Assembly (NCBI GenBank): GCA_963556495.2
Contig: OY747703.1
Span: 30,404,796 to 30,468,795, forward strand
Direction: 5' to 3'
Source of the DNA: Valencia hispanica
Taxonomy: Eukaryota > Chordata > Actinopteri > Cyprinodontiformes > Valenciidae
Length of the DNA stretch: 64,000 bases
A program made the translations under genes and the position numbers. The first letter of the stretch is position 1; the number at the start of each line of letters is the position of its first letter. This document shows, piece after piece, positions 44,634 through 57,068 of the stretch. Below the pieces are notes generated by a model. The model made no database searches. It was not told the DNA's origin and saw only the letters and a list, made by a program, of their open reading frames with translations.

Positions 44634-47600
44634 ACCTTTTATTTGTAATTTCGTGTAGGCTATAAAAATTGTTTGATTCTTCAATTACATTTACATAAAA
44701 TGGTGTTTGTAGTGTGTAGATGTGTGCTATTATATATGGTTCATTCAATAATGAATCAATATTAAATTAATCACATAAAATAGCAATCAATATTATTGAT
44801 CAAAGTCAGATTGTACGCATCACAGAATAATTAGTTGCTGCTATTAGGTGTTGAGTTGCTGTGCCCCACCTAACTTATCATGCCAGTCACTGCTAATGAC
44901 CATGGCCATCCTGTCTCTTTTCACTCAGCAATATTAGATGACTCAAAATGCTGCTGCAGGTCCCACACATTGGACTATTGGACTATCTACAACATTGTAA
45001 AAATAGGTTCATGGTTGTTTCAACACTCATTTTAGGTAGGATCCAGCAGGTCCCACACCAGGTCTCACACTGTGATATTGTCTAGGAAAAACAAGCTGTG
45101 TCTGAGAATTATTAGTCCATACTAGAGCAAAATCTGTTTAGCGGAGCAAGATTTATAGGTGGTATGTATGTTGTTTTCCTTATTTCAGAAAAAATACTTA
45201 TCTTCATCAATTTACTTTGAAGATTAAAGAGGCTGATAGACATTTAAAAGGCTACAAAAAATCCTGTCATTGCAGTAATCAAAATATATATATGGAATAT
45301 TTCTGCATTTCAGATGATTAGGCTCAGAATTTCTCATGAATTTCTCTGCTTTACTGAAAACAATAGTACGGTATACATTTGGACTGTGTGTTAATAATTA
45401 CTCACCGTTATACAGACCACTAAATATCAAGAGTTCAGGACCTGTGTGTAAAGAGATTTAAAATGTTCATGGCTGCAGATGTCTTGTGTGTAATAGTGCA
45501 CAGGTAGCAAAGGTTTCCTGGATCAAACTGAATGTGTTTATATAGAGGCCAGTGTAACTTAAAGTGTTCCGTGTTCAGTTTTTTGAAGTGTGGATCTGTG
45601 AAGTTATATTGGTAATAGTTCCCTTACTTGTGGTAGAAAGATCAGCATGAGATAGTTGAAAAAGTAGAATGCTCAAAGTGGTGGAACTTAACAAGTCAGC
45701 TAGACGCAGGCTGTATCAATTCACCTCATTAGCTGATTTGGCTGATCACCTGATCATGACTCGATAGGTATAATTTACAAACAACTACAAGATTAGTAGT
45801 TAGAAAGGTTGAGGTGTTAGTTGTCTTTTGACTTGAAGGATTTTTTAATGGTACCCTCACCAAGTTAAGGAACAAGGAAAAACAAATGAAAATACAAAAA
45901 GTGCAAAGTCAAGCTAAGAAGGGAAAATACATGTGTGCTTTAGTGTGTCATACAAATCCTTCTCCAGTGTTGCTTGTCGGTGGGGATATCTCCGCTGATG
46001 CCCACCCTTTACGGTAGTTGTCATGGGAACATAGCTGTCAGAGGAACAGACATATTTCGATTACATTTCATTTGTTCTTTTTTTAATGTTAAACAAAACC
46101 CACCAAACACACAGTGGCATAGATAAGTTAATTTTACTTACTGTTTGGATTCCTTATTTTCTATCATAATTTCTTTCTGTTTTGACAGAGGAAAGAAGAA
46201 AAATACTGCCTTTCAGTCTATTCATTTACATATTTTTCCCCTTCAATTTTAACCCAGCCCAACTAGCCAAACATTAGACCATGGGCATATGGCTAGATTG
46301 GTCAGATTTAGGAGGATGTAAACCCCCAGGGCTAGAGGTAGTTTTGGTCCCCTATACACTGTTGCTCGAGAATCGAGGGTTGACAAGACATCATCTTTGG
46401 CAAATTGTCGTCCTTTACATGAAAATCAAAGAAATTAAATCTATGGGGTAAGGATGCTCTCAGAATAAAATCGTATTCACATGTTAAAATGTGTGTACGT
46501 CATTCAATAGTTGTGCATAACTAGAAATGTATTAACTATTGAATGAACCAAATCACACATAAAACAGGAAGGATATATTTTTCCTGTGATAATGCAGTTT
46601 AACAAGTTGCATCTGAAATAAATCACAAATACAAATTGCAGTTAGTTGTGGTTTCCTCAGTATGAACACAAAGGCCAACGTGTTTGAGAATACACCTTTG
46701 CCAACCGTCAGTAAAAGGCATGAAGAAGTTGGTGTTTGCTCATGCGGTTGTTCAACTTCATAGCGCCAAAATGACAGACCAGGAAGCAGTGGAACAAAAT
46801 CAGGTTATGTTGAACAGTTCATATATGAAGTGTATTATTATTCAAGACAGTTAGTTCTTCTTCTTCTTGCCTTTTATTGACCGCTGGCAAACCGCTTGAG
46901 GTGTACTACTGCCACCTGGAGTGGGGACTGGTACTGTGTTCATTGATCTACCTAAGCTCCATTAATGAACCCTTGATCACATGACCATGATCCTGGTTGT
47001 AAATTTGTAGTCTCAAAGAATGAATGTGTAATGTCTTTCACTTCAGCCCCTTTCAAATAGGCCATGAAAAACGGTAAATTTCCGGACTTTGTCTATTTTG
47101 CTTTTGAGTCTGAAAGCAATCTTCCAGATTTTTGTCCAGATACCCTTTACCAGTAATTTTACGGATGAAGACCTAGTAACAAGAGCTGACTTTTCGCAAT
47201 ATGGTATTTGCATTGAGATTATCAGGTAAAGTTCCGGAAAAGCTTGAGGGGTGTGGGGCGGAGGGGAAAAGGGGAGGGGGGCAGGGAACGCTGTGAGAGC
47301 ACACATTGATTATGTATAAATGTCACTATTTTCCTTTCAGCTTCTTGATCGATGTCTCTTAAGCTTTTCCATGTGCGCAAAATTGCACACTTCACAAAGA
47401 TGAGTACTGTAAGTAGATCTGGTGTTTCGTCGACCATCTTTGCAATGTTGCCCTTCAGTCTAGTTCCCCATACTAGACACTGATGTCCCTTATTCTCCTG
47501 GCTCTTTTGTACTCTGACAACCTGGAAACACCAGAACAAATTACACAGGACTCAGTAGTTTTGGATCCCACTTTATTCAAATATTTTTTGTTTGCTTCAG

Positions 47601-48230
47601 CCTTTTATTAGAAGATCTCAGCAAAAGTACAACCCTATAGAGGAGGGGCCATTCCTCCTACTTACAGTGGACTTAATGAATGCACAGAAATTCCAGCACA
47701 ACACATGTGATTGGCTGTTTCCTTTTACATGACCACAAGCAGATAATTATTTTATGGAGGAAAATAAGCAATTACAGGTATATTTAACTTCTGAAAGAAA
47801 CTTAATTTAAGGATGTTCTCTGGAATGGACACTTACAGCTCAGTAACCCTACAGGTCAGCTGCCAGGAACAGGAGGGGTAATTTAGGCTCAGGAGGATGT
47901 CATGAGATACTGGCTTATGAGGGGGAAAAACAAGTCCCTTCATACAATCTGTTTCCTGCGACTGGCTGATGGAGTAATAAAACCCACTGGACTGTCTCAT
48001 CTTTATTTCTCACATGTCCTATCTTATGATGTTGGTATTCCCTTTAAAACCAGTCTTAACCAGTTCTTCCATCTATACATAACAGGAAATATTGCAACAC
48101 TAAGCGTGCATTGTGTTCGTTTCACCCCTTTCCCTGGAGTCGAGGTCACACTTCCTGCTGACACAGTTCCTTATTCTATAAGCACTAACATTCTTGTGAT
48201 GACAGAAGAAACAACCTTATGCATATAATT
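44634..48230. other. No recognised feature
   Basis: No domain-bearing frames. A short CTTCTTCTTCTTGCC block with GACCGCTGGCAAACCGCTTG at about 46857-46905 resembles a dispersed fish repeat edge of unknown class. The 108-codon frame at 47902-48228 has no motif. Confidence 0.45.
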
Positions 48231-48239
48231 ACAATCTTT

Positions 48240-48415
48240 TCTACAGAAAAACTACTACAACAAATAAAAAAATACTACAACAAATAAAAAAACAGTACAA
48301 CAAATAAAATAACACAACAAATTCAAAGACATAAAAAATGAAAAAACGCTACAGCAAATTTAACAACACAACGAATCGAAAAACACTACAACAAATTTAA
48401 AAACACTACAGCATT
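48240..48415 (-). repeat. Minisatellite array, left arm
   Basis: About eight to nine imperfect ~20-bp units of the type ACTACAACAAATAAAAAAAT. Inverse orientation of the array at 51640-52172 and about one third its length. Confidence 0.85.
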
Positions 48416-48706
48416 AACAAACCTGCAAGAGGTAGGTAAGTACCACTGTGTGCAACATGAGGCATCACTGATTGGATGATGGAGCCGCTCATCTTTTCAA
48501 CAGGAAGTTATGCTGTGTCCAAATTCAGGGGCTGCATCCTTCTAAGGACCCATCCTCCCCAGTCTAAATAGGATGGGTCCTTCCTCAACCGGGTAGACTG
48601 GATGTTAGCCGGTAAATTTGAACGGTCTAGCCTTCAGATTAATTCCTGCCCCTACCTCAGCAAATGTCCTGTCTCCTAACAACAGTGACAACACAAGCTG
48701 GTAAAA

Positions 48707-48814
48707 ATGGAGCAAGAAATCTTCCCGACTTTTTTTTCTCTTCTAGAGGAGCTACAGCAGTTTTGCTGTCTGTGGCATGCTTTAAATCGCCGGCTGAGAG
48801 GTAGTCATATCCAG
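48707..48814 (+). pseudogene. Fossil first exon in foldback element
   Basis: ATG 48707 opens 36 codons (MEQEIFPTFFSLLEELQQF, CCLWHALNRRLRG) ending at CAG|GTAAAG, a good splice donor. It is placed in the unique centre of the foldback. It is probably the first exon of the parent autonomous transposon, retained after internal deletion. No domain is recognised. Confidence 0.4.
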
Positions 48815-48963
48815 GTAAAGGTATTTTATTTAATCTACAGAATTACAAGTTAATTTAATCCTGTTTCGTGGATAATTTCAGCAACTGAATGACTGGTGGT
48901 CAAATGTACATGCTTAATGGTTGCTAGGCGACAGGACATTCGCTGAGGTAGGGGCTGGAATTA

Positions 48964-51460
48964 CAGTTTTTGCCTATTGCTTAAACACGTTTTGCTAAAT
49001 TTGGCTCATTGTGTCAAAACTCTACACACAAGCAAATAAGACAAAACACTGGGAAATAAACCATTAACATCTATGTCAAATTGAAACTCTGCTATCAAAA
49101 CCTAACAATCCTTTGTCAAAATGTCACTCTGATGACAAAATGATATCCACTTGCATCATATGAATACACTTTCAGATTAGCAGCAACACACTAGTCTACT
49201 TTATCTAAAAAACTGCATTCTTTTGTTTTCAGTGTTTTTATTCAGTTCCACAGAGGGCATGTTTTCACAACCAAAAAAATATATACTGTTTTCAAAATCA
49301 TTACATTAGTATATTTTACAGTACAGTAAATTCAGTTAAATCAAAAATAAAAACAAACAATACACTACTGTAAACACAAAAACACAATTGTGCGCAAGTG
49401 GGCTTATGGATCCTGCCGTCTGTTGGGGTCTGGCCACAGGATCTCATCAACATCACAAGCAATGTCTTCTCCTGCTAAGCATCGGGTAAAATATCCCCTT
49501 GTGTGCTGAATCCATCCCTGGATTGACCTCACCTCAATGTCTCCGCAGGCCTGTTCCATTGCCTGCAGAAGAGGCATTCGGGCATGTGGTTGGCGGTCAT
49601 ATACGCGCCATCTCCAAGCGGAAAAAATTCCTCTATAGGATTTAGAAATGGCGAGTAAGGGGGCAAGTACAGAACTTCAAACTGATCATGGTTGGTGAAC
49701 CAGTTCTGGACCAGAGCAGCCCGATGGAAACTAACATTATCCCAGACAACAACAAACCTGGGCTGCTCTGGTCCATCCTGTACAACTGCATCATGAAGTG
49801 TATCTAGAAATGTGATTATGTGTTGCGCATTATAGGGACCCAGTTTGGCATGATGGTGCAGTAACCCTCGAAGACTTATGGCAGCACACAGTGTGATGTT
49901 TCCCCCGCGCTGCCCCGGGACGTGCAAAATTGCCCTTTGGCCAATTATATTACGTCCCCGTCGTCTGTTTTTGCTAAGGTTGAATCCAGCCTCGTCAATG
50001 TAAATACATTCATGCGGCTGTGCAGCTCCATCCATGTCCAAGATTCTCTGTAAAAGAAAAATACATATTGTGGATGGCTTTACTCAAAGCACACGCATAC
50101 ACAACACAGAACCGACCCATCCCACCACACAGGTACCTGTGTAGCTTTCTGAATGCATCTATATGGTTCTAATCCAGTGGTACATATTCATCTGTTACTG
50201 GACTGCACCCATTCTTTATTGTAAATGTAAAGGACTGAAACACTTACCTGTACATATTCATGTCGAAGTGCTTTGACCCTGACACTGTTCCTCTCAAATG
50301 GGACCCTGTAAAGTTGCTTCATGGTCATGTTGTGCTTTACCAAGATCCGTCTGATAGTTGTGATGCTTACTCGATTCATGTTGTTGAATACTTGCCTATC
50401 TGCAAGTATTTGTTGCTGTAGCTGGTGGAGACAGATTGCATTGTTTGCTCTGACTAGGTTCACTATGGCAAGTTCCTGCTGTTGGGTGAACAGGCGTTGG
50501 CGTCCACCCCCAGTAGGTCTTCTAGCCATTCTGTAGAAAAATGCAACCACAAATTGTTCTCGTCTTTTCGTTTTTGTTTTTACAGTACGGTGTATACTGA
50601 ACTTTACTGTATTTACCATACACAGTACTGAAACATCTCAACACGTTACTGTATCAAGGTATGTTTCACAAAACTACCACTTTTGTTGAAAAAGGAGCAT
50701 TACCCACCCTGGAATACAACACATGTGATACAGTAATGTGACATGGTACAGTACTGTAAATACTCTATACAGTCTGAGTAGAGAGTTGAAGACATACCTG
50801 TTTTCCAGCCGGAATGTCCTTATTATGGATGCAACTGTGAAGCGGCTTAGATTAGGATGGACTCTCTGCCCAGCTTCCCTCATAGTCAGGCCATGGTTTA
50901 TGACATGGTCCACCAAAGTTGCCCTTATGTCATCCGAAATAATGGTCCTTGCGTGGCCTCTTCGACCACGTCCTCCTCTCTCTCTCTGTACTCCTCTCTC
51001 TCTCTGTCCTCCTCTTCCTCTTCCTCTGCCTCTGCCTCTGCCTCTGCCTCTAGCTCTCCCTGCCTTCATGCATGCAAAGTTCTCAAAATTGCTTAACTGG
51101 GGCCTTTTTGTAGCTGGCTGATTGGTGTTCAGTTTTGTAAGTAAGTGTTTTCAGGTGTGTGTCTATGCCTTTTCAATTAACCAATGTGTGTTGTATTTTG
51201 AATTGATGTGTTTTCCCAATGGTACCCTGCGATTTCATTTTTGAACTAAGTGTCTTATGTATGAAATAGTGTGTAGTGTCTAGGAGCAAGTGTGTTGCAG
51301 AAAGGATCAAGTGTGTTACAGAATTGCAACTAAAGTGCTAAGCAGCGCTTTTGTTTAAGGTGTGGTTACACTTTGTTTAAGGTATAGTAACAACAACTTC
51401 AAGTTATGTTACTTTGGTTTGAGCATGTGTCTATAGTGTTTAAGCAATGGGCAAAAACTG
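48964..51460 (-). mobile_element. IS630/Tc1-superfamily transposon with spliced transposase gene
   Basis: 2,497 bp, flanked by TA (48962-48963, 51461-51462). The ends are inverted: CAGTTTTTGCCTATTGCTTA and, on the other strand, CAGTTTTTGCCCATTGCTTA, about 25 bp with one mismatch. The target is confirmed independently: the undisturbed left arm of the surrounding foldback has the empty site GAATTAATCTG in complement, which is what remains if this element and one TA are removed. It contains one transposase gene on the minus strand. Confidence 0.92.
49404..51069 (-). CDS. Three-exon DDE transposase, one apparent 1-bp deletion
   Basis: Exon 1 51069-50798, exon 2 50530-50248, exon 3 50047-49404. 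The introns (267 and 200 nt) have consensus ends: CAG|GTATGT with TTCTACAG|A, and CAG|GTAAGT with CTTTTACAG|A; phases fit exactly. Exon 1 encodes an Arg/Gly-rich tail and a helix-turn-helix (LTMREAGQRVHPNLSRFTVA). Exon 2 encodes a second one (SITTIRRILVKHNMTMKQLY). Exon 3 is a DDE domain of the IS630/Tc1/mariner type: Asp203 (YIDEAGFNL), Asp288 (VVWDNVSFHR), Glu324 (PFLNPIEEFF), with 35 residues between the last two. A six-A run at 49622-49627 shifts the frame just after the Glu, ending the protein at 49529 (357 residues). One extra A would carry the frame to the stop at 49404-49406 (399 residues). That may be a real mutation or an assembly error. Splicing is inferred, not observed. Confidence 0.82.
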
Positions 51461-51639
51461 TAATCTGAAGGCTAGACCGTCCAGATTCACCAGGTAACAT
51501 GCCCGGTTGAGGTACGGGTCCTTAGAAGGATGCAGCCCCTGAATTTGGACACAACACAACTTCTGGATGTAAAGATAAGTGGCTCCATCATCCATTCAGT
51601 GATGCCTTATGTTGCAAACAGTGGTACCTACCTCTTTCG

Positions 51640-52172
51640 GTTTGTGAATGTTGTAGTGTTTTTTAATTTGTTGTAGTATTTTTCAATTTGTTGTTGTGTA
51701 TTTTAATTAATTGTATTGTTTTTTGATTTGTTGTAGTGTTTTTCGATTTGTTGTAGTGTTTTTAGATTTGTTGTAGCGTTTTTGAATTAGTTGTAGCATT
51801 TTTGAATTTGTTGTTGCGTTTTTGAATTTGTTGTAGCGTTATTGGGTTTGTTGTAGCGTTTTTGAATTTGTTGTGGCGTTTTTGAATTTGTTGTAGTGTT
51901 TTTCGAGTTGTTGTGTTTTTTGATTTGTTGTGGTGTTTTGGAATTTTTTGTGGTGTTTTGGAATTTTTTGTGGTGTTTTGGAAGTTGTTGTGGTGTTTTT
52001 CGATTTGTTGTAGTGTTTCTGAATTTGTTGTAGTGTTTTGGGATTTGTTGTAGTGTTTTTCGATTTTATTGTTGTGTTTTGAATTTGTTGTAATGTTTCT
52101 GAATTTGCTGTAGTGTTTTTTTATTAATTGTGATGTTTTAGAATTTGTTGTAGTATTTTTTGATGTGTTGTA
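51640..52172 (+). repeat. Minisatellite array, right arm
   Basis: Roughly 25 imperfect ~20-bp units of the form TTGTTGTAGTGTTTTTGAAT. Units vary (TAGTG, TAGCG, TGGTG), consistent with an older array that expanded after the foldback formed. Not a CRISPR: no distinct spacers. Confidence 0.9.
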
Positions 52173-52180
52173 GGGGTTTG

Positions 52181-54160
52181 CACTTCAGGGTCACCGTAGT
52201 CATACACACAGTTCAGATTTTTGTCACAGTACTGTGTGAGAAACTGAAACATTGTGCAAGGTGAATTGTGTTTCAACACAATTTCACCATCAGCAGTGTT
52301 AAATGGCCCAGCTGGTATGCCATATTACAACAATTTCACAGGCTGATAATTTACTATGAATGGTGCTTGTTTGTTGTTTAAAAAAACACAAAAATTGTTT
52401 GTATTTTCTCAGATGTTGTTGTAATTCAAGACGCATCTTCCCCATTACAGCGGAGCACATTACTTTCTATGATTTATATTTCTGTCACCTACCACTGAGA
52501 TCAAGGCAATGCAAATGAATCAGAGGATTCAGGGATGGGGAGGTTTTGTTTGGGCTTTTATCAATTTCCACCTGCCATCCTCGCAGCAAAACTTGGGGTA
52601 ATTTCCTCAGTGTGACCAGAATCAACATCAGTGACATGGATGAAGATCAGAGTGTTTATGTGAAGTCTAACAAGCTCTTATTGGCCCCACTGTGCAGGTT
52701 TGCTATTAACTGGTTTGAAAAGATGCAGGCACACTACTGCGTTGTTTCTGTGTGTATGCTAGGCTGCATGTTGCCTATGTGGATGAAAGCAGATTTGGTA
52801 TACTTGAAATAGGGTATTTAAAATTTTTGGCTGGTTTTGAAGTAACACCTGCAGCAACATATTGATTTGCACACTACAACACACTCCCTTTGGCATAAAA
52901 AATGGGTCCGTGGTGTTCGTTAAATAACTACTGTTAGTTTTACATTGCTAAATGAAGAGGGTTTTGTTATCGCCACAACACACTGGAGAAATGCTTATTC
53001 ACCTGCCCTTCAAGTACCCAACAGCAACATACATTAGAACAAGTAGCATAGGGTTTTTTTTGTCTCAGACACTCTCATTATGATTTCTGTTTATTCATTT
53101 TTCTTTATTTCACGAAGGTTTTTGCACTGCATTAAAACTGCTTAGACTATCAATAGCCAGCCAGATTGTATTCCCTCTAGGGTGCAGGTGAAGCAACCAC
53201 CAAATTAAATAGGTATGTATTTATTTATTTCCTTTTCATTCTCCATTCCGCATATTCCAATGTGTTGATTTTTAATCACCTAATATCATGGCGGAATAAA
53301 CAGATGGCCACAAGTTGCAAGAGGCAAAACAAAGAGAGGGAATCGGAAACAGGAGACTCCGGCTCTATTTACAAAAGTTGAAACTGACTACTGTGCATGG
53401 CTGTGTTTTAGTATATCCTTCTCACTGTTTTGTTATGTTTGTAGAAATGGACTTGCATGAGTTTGTTACAATAAGTTGACAGAAAAAAGCTGACTACAGA
53501 ATATATCAGAATGGGTTTTTTCAAACTTTGTTTTACCTCTAGAATGTGATAAATATTTTAGGAACAAGAGAAGAAACATACATATAGTTTAAAACAGGTA
53601 CGTTTTGTAAATCTAAATGTATTGTTCTTGCTGATTGCTTTTAGACTTTAAATACTTTTGTACCACAAACAAAAGTTCCAAATTTCAAATGGTCTGATAT
53701 TGAGTTACATAAAACTATAATAAAGATCCTAAACAAATATGTCTAATCAAAAACCCATCTGAAGGTTCAATTCTTGACCTTTCCGTTCAATAATCTCATT
53801 CACATAATGTATAAAAGAAGAGTGGACGCTTCTGTATTTTTGGCAAAATTAGAATTTATTCAGCATTAACACTAGAACTAACACTTCAGTTAAAGATTAT
53901 GGGAAAAATTAATAAGAGGGGAAAATCATAAAATCCCCAAATAAGTTTATTATTAATCAAGCTAAGATTACTCACTAATGAATAAATAATTTATAAAACA
54001 CACAAGCAAACAGGAACTACCAACAAATGTATCTATAAACGTTTGACTAAATTCCAATGACAAGGAAATTGACATTGAAAACCCTGATTAATTAACTGAT
54101 TAAGATCTTTAAGAGTTTATCAGTGTTTCCAAAGTCTACAGAAAGAGGTATTATGGACTA
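52181..54160. other. No recognised feature
   Basis: AT-rich. The 88-codon frame 52546-52812 shows no motif. No element termini seen. Confidence 0.5.
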
Positions 54161-54164
54161 GTTC

Positions 54165-54265
54165 TAAGCAACTTTATTTGTATAACACACTTTCAACATC
54201 AAGGCAATTCAAGGTGCTTTGGGTGATTAGGGGAGTACAACAGTAAAAGCATAAAATACAACATT
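54165..54265 (-). mobile_element. LINE 3' tail fragment, minus strand
   Basis: The reverse complement carries CACCTTGAATTGCCTTGATG, GTTGAAAGTGTG and ATACAAATAAAGTTGC, a typical 3' end of fish L2-type LINEs. Only the tail is left. Confidence 0.6.
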
Positions 54266-54848
54266 AGAGACACAAAACTGTGGCACATTTAAACATATGA
54301 CATTATTGCTTTATTGGTTAAGATATTGTGCACAAACAACAAATTTGATTTTGGTTTTCAAGTCAAAATAAAACAGAAGAAAATGCCTTACTTAGTCCAA
54401 AATCAAGCTGTTTCAATCATGATACTTGCTGGACCCCTGCAGGTGTGTAATGCAGACCAATATGTCTCTCAGATTAAAATCTCAGAACAAGCTACTGTTT
54501 GTATCATCTCTCAACAGCAGGCAGGTTGTTAGTTTAGGCACAGGTTGTTTTATGGCTAGGTGGGTTCTCACTTTAAATTCAAATCTAACAAGTAAAGCAA
54601 CTTAACAAAATAAACAAAATAAAGCACTTCAAGTAATGCTAATGTTTAAAAGTTGGGAGGAAAATTTTAAATCTCACAGTGGACACGAATTGGTACAATA
54701 TATGATGTAAGTAGAAAGTTGTTTCTTGTATTACATTTTTTTACATCGAAATGCATTGTGCAAAATTCATCATTCACATTCAAAGATGAACACATTATGA
54801 ATTATTCTTTAAAGTCTCAATTAATTATGTGTTATTTAAAGTTAAAGC
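54266..54848. other. No recognised feature
   Basis: A 72-codon plus-strand frame (54314-54532) lacks motifs. Nothing else visible. Confidence 0.5.
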
Positions 54849-55746
54849 TGCTCTGGCCACTTTATTAGGCACACCTTTCCAACTGCTCGTTAACGCAAAT
54901 TTCTAATCAGCCAATCACATGGTGGCAACTCAATACATTTAGGCATGTAGACATGGTCAAGACGATCTGCTGCAGTTCTAAGTGAGCATCAGAATGGGGA
55001 AGATAGGTGATTTAAGTGACTTTGAATGTGGCATGGTTGTTGGTGCCAGACGGGCTGGTCTGACTATTTCAGAAACTGCTGATTTACTGGGATTTTCACG
55101 CACAACCATCTCTAGTGTTTACAGAAAATGGTCCGAAAAAGGGAAAATGTCCAGTGAGCGGCAGTTCTATGGGCGAAAATGCCTTGCTGATGCCAGAGGT
55201 CAGAGGAGAATGGCCTGACTGGTTCGAGCTGATAGAAAGGGAACGGTAACTAGAATAACCACTCATTACAACCAAGGTATGCAGAAGAGCATCTTTGAAC
55301 GCACAACACGTCGAACCTTGAGATGGATGGGCTACAGCAGCAGAAGACCACACCGGGTGCCACTCATGTCAGCTAAGAACAGCAAACTGAGGCTACAATT
55401 CGCACAGGCTCACCAAAATTGGACAATAGAAGAGTGGAAAAATGTTCCCTGGTCTGATGAGTCTCGATTTCTGCTGCAACATTTGGATGGTAGGGTCAGA
55501 ATTTGGCATCAACAACATGAAAACATGGATCCATCCTGCCTTGTATCAACGGTTCAGGCTGGTGGTGGTGGTGTAATGGTGTGGGAGACATTTTCTTGGC
55601 ACACTTTGGGCCCCTTAGTACCATTTGAGCATCGTTGCAAACGCCACAGCCTACCTGAGTATTGTTGCTGACCATGTCCATCCCTTTATGACCACAGTGT
55701 ACCCATCTTCTGATGGCTACTTCCAGCAGGATAATGTTCCATGTTA

Positions 55747-57068
55747 TAGGGGGCTTGGTGATGTCCCCCAAATTGGCAGTTGACGATGTTTACAGTAAAA
55801 CATCGTGATGGACGATGATATTGTCGTCCGGCAGGGGGGAGTGCAGTTTTTTTTTTTTTTTAACTATATCTCTTTACATAGGCCTAAAAAATTTTCTACT
55901 GAAAAAGTAGGAATAAACTTACTTTCGTAAACTGTACTTTCGTTATTTTACTATACTAATATATTTTAAGTTGTAATACGTTGTAAGTTATAAGTTGTAA
56001 TACATTTCACGCAGCTGCGTGAATCACTGACAGCGTGAATGAAGTGGCCACTTCTAAATGGGACCCACTGTACTCACCCGGGCTTTTCAAAACGTGGCAC
56101 TCGGTTGCACGTAAGGGGAAAAAAAGAGACTGATGAACCGAGCTGTAAAGCACAAAATTTATTTTTGTGGTGGACCATTCGCTGATGCCAAAAAGTAAAA
56201 AAAAGAAATAAGACCTAACATCCGGATTTTGTCCTCAGTCACCCATAAGGAAGGCGGTCTTTGTATCAGGATCCACCTACTACTCCAGGTTGTTCTCCTC
56301 CCAGGTAACAGCCTTACAGTAAGTTCTTCCCACCAAGCAGCTCCACGATGCGCTCAGCTGATCTCCTTTGACACTCTCACGTCTCCACCCTCAGCGTGCT
56401 ACGCCCCCCTTCAGCCAAAAACAGCTAAAGTCAGGCACCAATATCCGCGCACCCTTGACTCATAGTGCGCATAGCGCAAGTTGTGCGGCGATCCTCGCTC
56501 TCTTCTCAAAACAGAGGTGAAACGGTACTCATAGGCAAGGCACGTACTCATCTGCCTCACGCTGCCTGTCTCCTGCTCACAGTTTTCCTAGAGACGTGTG
56601 CGCCGGTCATCGCTCGTGGTGTTCCAGCCAGTGGGTCAAGTCCTTGCTGTCCTGCCTCAGCTCCTTTTATGTGCAACCTAACAAGTTTTTCCGCAGCTGT
56701 AATAAAGTAGCTGATTGCTGTGCTCCTCCTCCTGACTCATCCAGATAAGTTCAGTTTTTCTCTTGGAGCTTCACAGAGGGAAACAAATGCAAACAAAACA
56801 CACCAAATCCACACAAACAAACAATGCAAAAAAAAATACAGAAATATACAAATATTTCCCACTGTGCAACACATACGCATTAGTTAGCCAATATTCTTAA
56901 TATTTCCAGAGCAGTCCCTGCAAAGTTTTTAGTTAAACTATAGAAGAGACTATAGGATTGGTGCGTGTCTGACAGGGTGGGGAGCGTGGCATCGCGATGG
57001 TGGCTCTCCATCATGATGTCGGTCAGCCATCATGATGGACAATGACATCGTCCATCGGCACAACCTTA
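55747..57068. mobile_element. Non-autonomous hAT in Tc1 transposase
   Basis: 1,322 bp. The right terminus on the minus strand reads TAAGGTTGTGCCGATGGACG, a hAT-type end; the left is TAGGGGGCTTGGTGATG, more diverged. The 8-bp duplication CCATGTTA/CCATGTCA (55739-55746, 57069-57076; one mismatch) lies in the transposase codons QDN-V-P-C-H. Near both ends are GATGGACGATG/CATCATGATGG inverted motifs. No transposase is retained; the GC-richer middle (56220-56700) is unassigned. Confidence 0.8.

Larger units (their letters stand above)
48237..52180. mobile_element. Foldback DNA element with inverted minisatellite arms
   Basis: The two flanks are inverted copies: left 48237-48680, right 51463-52180 plus 48926-48963. 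Shared blocks include AATTCAGGGGCTGCATCCTT, CGGTCTAGCCTTCAGATTAA and CCCCTACCTCAGC. The outer arms are arrays of a ~20-bp unit (AAACACTACAACAAATT or complement). Between the arms, 48681-48925 holds a short ATG exon with a splice donor. A TA-targeting transposon is inserted in the right arm at 48964-51460. No outer target duplication was found, so the outer limits are approximate. Confidence 0.75.

Noticed and set aside
47902..48228. 108-codon plus-strand frame as a candidate gene
   Set aside because: No recognisable domain and no splice context; composition looks non-coding.
50738..51121. 127-codon plus-strand frame over transposase exon 1
   Set aside because: Antisense shadow of the Arg/Gly repeat-coding region of exon 1.
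51640..52172. Possible CRISPR-like array
   Set aside because: Repeats are contiguous and imperfect with no unique spacers, and the context is eukaryotic; it is a minisatellite.
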